Of a stretch of DNA of 64,000 bases, positions 59,700 through 64,000 are shown piece by piece. The notes under the pieces were generated by a model. The model was not told the origin of the DNA. It saw only the letters and a list, made by a program, of their open reading frames with translations, and made no database searches. This DNA is from Ipomoea triloba. Its lineage: Eukaryota; Streptophyta; Magnoliopsida; Solanales; Convolvulaceae. Each line of letters starts with the position of its first letter. Within the stretch, counting starts at the first letter, position 1. A program made the translations under genes and the position numbers. The stretch is taken from positions 15,109,945 through 15,173,944 of the forward strand of contig NC_044919.1 in the NCBI RefSeq assembly GCF_003576645.1, read 5' to 3'.

Positions 59700-60110
59700 C
59701 GTTGGCCGAGGCCGGTAAAGGCCAAGCCTAATGCTCGATAACTGGGAGATTGTTAGGCGAAGGTTAGTAAAGCCAAATCCAGCACCATGTAACTAAGAGG
59801 ATTGTTGGGCGGAGACCCGAAAAGGGTTAAGACTGGGTATTGTTTGGCGGAGGCCAGTAAAATCAAATCCATCACCATATGGTTACTAGGATTGTTTGTG
59901 GGAGGCCAGTAAAATGAAATCCACCACCATGTGGTTAGGAGGATTGTTTGTCAGAGGCCAGTAAAATCAAATCCATCACCATGTGGTTAGGAGGATTGTT
60001 GGGCGGAGACCGTAAAGGGCGAACTCAAGCACCCTGACTCTCCAAAATGTATGGCAGGGTAAGGAAACAAAATTACGTCTTTGCTACTAACTATAGCTTT
60101 CTGGCATAAA
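59700..60110 (+). repeat. Minisatellite from TRIM-like family (relic E)
   Basis: About six units of roughly 52 bp, based on GGCCAGTAAAATCAAATCCA then TCACCATGTGGTTAGGAGGA, between 59712 and 60010. They are followed by ATGTATGGCAGGGTAAGGAA and TTTGCTACTAACTATAGC, the family's LTR-like end. Expansion of the interior of a TRIM-like element, upstream of SULTR3;3. Confidence 0.8.
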
Positions 60111-60193
60111 TGGTGGACGTTTGATCATAACAATACTATATACTATATATATGCAAGTATATTGAAATTCAATGGGCTGAAATTAAATCCTAC

Positions 60194-60341
60194 CTTGAAG
60201 ATGAAGAGAGGGGAAAAAGTTGGGTGTGTGGGTCTAGGAATAGCAGGAGGATGAGTTATTATGAGCGCACAAAGATACAAGGCTAATAATGGTGAGGTGC
60301 ACTTCTCTAAGTTGGTTATGGAATTGATACGTGTATATATA
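60194..60341 (-). promoter_or_regulatory. Candidate upstream promoter and leader exon of SULTR3;3
   Basis: Minus strand has TATATATA (60334-60341), then about 110 bp of CT-rich leader, then a donor CTTCAAG|GTAGG at 60194. A possible acceptor GGTGGACAG lies at 59645, upstream of the start codon. If spliced, the minisatellite at 59700-60110 would lie in a 5'-UTR intron. Inferred only. Confidence 0.35.
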
Positions 60342-60557
60342 GAGGGAGAGAGAGGGGAGGAGGGGAGTTGAAATGTTAAAATCATAAATGAAGGAAGCTC
60401 AGGCTTCAGAAGGGGACAAAGATGGAGGAGGACAAGAGGCGGAGGCGGTTATGTACAGAATTGAAGTCGGTAAACGGTTTGGCCCTTTATGGCGCCAATT
60501 CACTGTCACGGATTTTTATTTTTCTCCTGTCAAATTCACTATTACGGTAAAAAATAA

Positions 60558-60866
60558 GGGTGCGTTTGGTGGAAAGGTTTTGATATAAGGTATAATATAT
60601 ATGTATCAAATTGATTGTTATTGTTTAGTTGATAGTTTTTAAGATACTATCGGTTTGAAATACTTCATTAATTAAAAAGTTCATACCCTTATTAAATAAG
60701 GGTTTCATTTCCCTTCTTCCTTTCTTCCCCAACTATTAATAATCATTCTCATCTCACCCTGGCCTACTACCAAATATGCAAAATACTTTCTCCAAAACTC
60801 ATTACCCTTACCAAATATTTGATATGCATACCAATTCCGATTTTCATATGCGAACCAAACACACCC
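60558..60866. mobile_element. Tourist-like MITE, 309 bp
   Basis: Ends GGGTGCGTTTGGT and ACCAAACACACCC, flanked on both sides by TAA (60555-60557, 60867-60869), the target preference of PIF/Harbinger-derived elements. No ORF. Confidence 0.88.
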
Positions 60867-60872
60867 TAAATA

Positions 60873-61146
60873 CTCCCCCGTCCCGAATTAGTTGTTTCAT
60901 TTATTTTTTTTTACGCTTTTTAAGGAATTAAAGTAAATGCTAAGTTTTCAAAAAAAAAAAAAAAAGTTTTTCGATTATGCCCTCACTTTTCTCACTTTTG
61001 AAAATAAAAGCAATAAAGAAACCAAAAGTCATAAGGATAAATTTAAAAAAGTAGAATGATGGTAAATGTTCAATTTTGAAAAGAGGATAACATTTTGAGA
61101 CAAACTAAAAAAGAAAGTAAGACAGGTAAAATGAGACAGAAAGAGT
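60873..61146. mobile_element. Stowaway-like MITE 2
   Basis: Starts CTCCCCCGTCCCGAATTAG after TA; the right end, AAAATGAGACAGAAAGAGT, is its imperfect complement. It abuts the Tourist element within a few bases. Similar in end sequence to the one at 12267. Confidence 0.6.
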
Positions 61147-61164
61147 CAAAAAATTGTCCAGGAC

Positions 61165-61302
61165 CTTGTGGTTTAGTGGCACAAAGTTGCACTCTCATAT
61201 AGGAGTTTGCAAATTTGAGCCCAATAGAAGCGGTATTGAGTCTTTATGTTTCAGTAAGTTGAGAAAGTAGTTATGAACATATACTACATTGTAACAGAAT
61301 CA
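61165..61302 (+). mobile_element. SINE copy 2
   Basis: CCTTGTGGTTTAGTGGCAC head, B-box-like AAATTTGAGCCC, and the same GAACATATACTACATTGTAA tail as the copy at 11988-12124. The two are about 49 kb apart and flank both host genes. Confidence 0.68.
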
Positions 61303-61334
61303 ATAGTACTAAAAAAAAGTTACAAAAAGTTGAT

Positions 61335-61346
<12 letters not shown>

Positions 61347-61384
<38 letters not shown>
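61347..61384. repeat. (ATA)n microsatellite
   Basis: About 13 trinucleotide units. Confidence 0.95.
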
Positions 61385-61541
61385 TCACAAATGCTAATCC
61401 ACTATTTCCGAGTCTTGCACAAGGTTACTATAGGAGTATGCTAAAGCCACCTCAAAGGTCTTGGACAGCCGGGCCATTGTTTGTTTGTACGCTTGAGCTT
61501 TTGAAACCTCAACACATCTCCCCACCCCCCTCCACCCCCCG

Positions 61542-61544
<3 letters not shown>

Positions 61545-61595
<51 letters not shown>

Positions 61596-61975
61596 CCGAT
61601 AAAAACACATTCTAGGAGAAAATTAAAAATCAGTTTCAGCAAAATTCAGGCGAATCAAATCATATTTTAAAAATAAATGTGATAACATTTTCGTAATTAT
61701 CATCAACTTTACTTTGCAAACTTGAACACTTAAATATGCAATTTGTAATATATATATATATATATAATCCGATAAAAACACATTCTAGGAGAAAATTAAA
61801 AATCAGTTTCAGCAAAATTCGGGCGAATCAAATCATATTTTAAAAATAAATGTGATAACATTTTCGTAATTATCATCAACTTTACTTTGCAAACTTGAAC
61901 ACTTAAATATGCAATTTGTAACTTTACTTTGCAAACTTGAACACTTAAATATGCAATTTGTAACATCTAAATATA
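61545..61975. mobile_element. (TA)n tract and tandemly doubled MITE end
   Basis: (TA)n at 61545-61592 is followed by a 160-bp segment (ATCCGATAAAAACACATTCT...) repeated after a second TA run at about 61767, then a third partial copy of its last 48 bp at 61920. It shares TTTCGTAATTATCATCAACT with the MITE at 36490. Confidence 0.75.
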
Positions 61976-62426
61976 CAAACTTGGATAAATTTTAAAAAAT
62001 TAATGAAAAACTAAAATTTAAATCTAAATCATAAATGCTAGACTCTAAGCAAGTAAAAAGTGAACCCCTAAACAGAATAAAATAAAAAACTAAGTCATAA
62101 ATTCTAAAATCTAAACCCTAAGGGGCCGGCCGTTTGGTTCACAAAATGTTAGATTAACTTACGGAATGTTAGGTTGTTGATAATGTTAGATTACTATGTT
62201 TGGTTAAAATTGAGATATGTAATATAATCCTGTTTGTTTTAGGGTTATCTTTTACGCACACTCTATAATTCCCTTAACATATTTTCATATATTTTAATAA
62301 ATTAAAAAATTAAAATAAATAAATAAGATAACGATATCATATATAATTACATTATTTAAAATATTAACTAAAATCTTGAAATTAAGAGAAACAAAATTAT
62401 TTTATAAGCTAGCATAACGTAACAAA

Positions 62427-62430
<4 letters not shown>
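61976..62430. other. AT-rich DNA with a MITE-like start
   Basis: GGGGCCGGCCGTTTGGTTCA at 62122 resembles Tourist-type ends (GGCCGTTTGGTT). The matching end was not found. Confidence 0.35.
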
Positions 62431-62473
<43 letters not shown>

Positions 62474-62474
<1 letters not shown>

Positions 62475-63286
62475 GATCATGTGAAACAATTGCCTTAGGT
62501 GAGAAATAGGATGAAATTATACCCGTAGATTGAGTCCAGATTAAGGGTCCAAATTGGAGATTTAAAAAAAAATGCGGTAGCATTATTGTAATTTTGTGTA
62601 AGTTAATTTTTTTTTTGCCTTTCAGTGCACACTTTTTCTTCTTCCAGTGCACATTTTTATGCCGTACAGTGCACATTTTTCCTTCTTCTAGTGCACATTG
62701 TTATGTAATACAGTGCATATTGTTCCTTCATCCATTGCACACATTTATGCCATATTGTGCACATTTTTCCTTCTTCCAGTGCACATTGTTATGCTATACA
62801 GTGCACATTGTTTCTTCTTCTAGTGCACATTGTTCATTCTTCTAGTGCACATTGTTCCTTCTACCATAGTACATTGTTGTGCCATACAGTGCACATTGTT
62901 TCTTCTTCCAGTGCATATTTTTATGCCATACAGTGCACATTGTTGTACTTTCTAGAGTTTTTTTTTTGTTTTTTTTTTAATTTTAGATGACGAATTTTTT
63001 TTAAACACTTAATCTTGATCACTAATTACTAATTTAAGTTGAATATTGCTTGTTTGTTTATTATTTATGGTCGTTTAAGATTTGTGTTGAAGATCCTATA
63101 TTAAATTTAATTTTTCAATAATTGTTTCACATCTTTGTGTCTCCAGTGCGCATTTTTGCCTTCTAGTGCACATTTTCTTTTCTTCCAGTGCACATTATTA
63201 AAATTCATAAGTGATGAATTTTTTTTGATCTACGGCTGAGATTCTATCTCACTTCTCACCCGGGGCTTTTATCTCACCTGAACTCC

Positions 63287-63290
<4 letters not shown>
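62474..63290. mobile_element. MITE bounded by (TA)n, interior AGTGCACATT array
   Basis: (TA)n tracts lie on both sides (62431-62470; 63291-63331). The ends are loose inverted repeats: GGATCATGTGAAAC..AGGTGAGAAATAGGAT..CCGTAGAT on the left; reversed right end GGAGTTCAGGTGAGA..GGGTGAGAAGTGAGAT..CCGTAGAT. The centre (62625-62960) has about 18 units of CAGTGCACATTGTT or variants; related single copies lie near 63145-63200. Confidence 0.78.
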
Positions 63291-63334
<44 letters not shown>

Positions 63335-63373
63335 ATCATGTGATAATAAGNATATATATATATATATATATAT
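63291..63373. repeat. (TA)n tracts around an N
   Basis: TAAGATCATGTGATAATAAG occurs on both sides of the N at 63351, again an overlap of contig ends. Confidence 0.9.
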
Positions 63374-63654
63374 AAGATCATGTGATAATAAGTCTTTAGG
63401 AAAAACTAAGCATTAATCTCAGTCTTAAATGTGAAAAATTAGACGGATCATATCAAATTTAAAAAAATGTGGTGACATGTTTATAATTATAGACCAACTT
63501 TACTATAAAAATTTGAACACAAAAATCTGGATTTTTCAGAATTGTTTATGTTTGTACATTTAGTTGTTACAAAATGCACATTTAATATTAATATATTCCA
63601 CATTTAGTATTAAAAGATTGCACTTGCAAAAATGTGAAAATACATTGCACTTAG

Positions 63655-64000
<346 letters not shown>

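Noticed and set aside
59373..59741. 122-codon plus-strand ORF
   Set aside because: Antisense shadow of SULTR3;3 exon 1 and its promoter.
62594..62990. Plus-strand ORFs with repeated SSSAH-type residues
   Set aside because: Translation of the GTGCAC tandem array in a MITE; repeat length happens to keep the frame open.

Overview
The window is nuclear DNA from a flowering plant, most likely a eudicot. Two host genes carry many GT-AG introns, the intergenic DNA is AT-rich with long (TA)n tracts, and the repeats are plant types: Ty3/gypsy with an antisense plant-mobile-domain ORF, Ty1/copia, TRIM, Helitron, CACTA, Stowaway, Tourist and SINE. I cannot name the species from sequence alone. No bacterial, organellar or CRISPR features were seen.

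Layout. 1-9.0 kb: 3' half of a Ty3/gypsy element, probably Tat lineage, with integrase on +, a plant-mobile-domain (PMD) gene on - with its own promoter and introns, a polypurine tract and a 3' LTR. A 259-bp TRIM sits in frame inside the PMD ORF. 9.0-12.9 kb: a second LTR-like sequence, an antisense gag relic, a SINE and a Stowaway-like MITE. 12.9-35.3 kb (+): one intact host gene of 26 exons, assembled by hand to 957 codons. It encodes a tandem (P-loop kinase + CYTH)x2 protein with a C-terminal membrane anchor, related to plant TTM/uridine-kinase-like proteins. Its introns hold a 1.3-kb non-autonomous LTR element, a gypsy integrase relic and a nested copia element. 35.3-41.5 kb: two decayed copies of a sulfate-transporter exon, MITEs bounded by (TA)n, tandem repeats, a SINE and a hairpin. 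41.5-49.0 kb: two Helitrons; the first has a broken Pif1-type helicase, the second has eight 5' termini, a long hairpin and a 75-bp tandem array. 49.0-52.2 kb: a CACTA terminus inside a block that appears twice. 52.9-59.6 kb (-): an intact 13-exon SULTR3;3-type transporter gene, 651 codons. 59.7-64 kb: minisatellite, Tourist and Stowaway MITEs, a second SINE copy, and a MITE with an internal GTGCAC array.

Assembly caution. Every run of N (2019, 3579, 27546, 50517, 56826-56850, 63351) lies at a place where the DNA on one side repeats the DNA on the other, or in a homopolymer. The large direct duplications are therefore most simply unmerged overlapping contigs, and the true locus is probably about 3.4 kb shorter.

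Function. The two host genes are convergent, have unrelated predicted roles (nucleotide/polyphosphate chemistry at a membrane, and anion transport), and are separated by about 17.6 kb of nested repeats.
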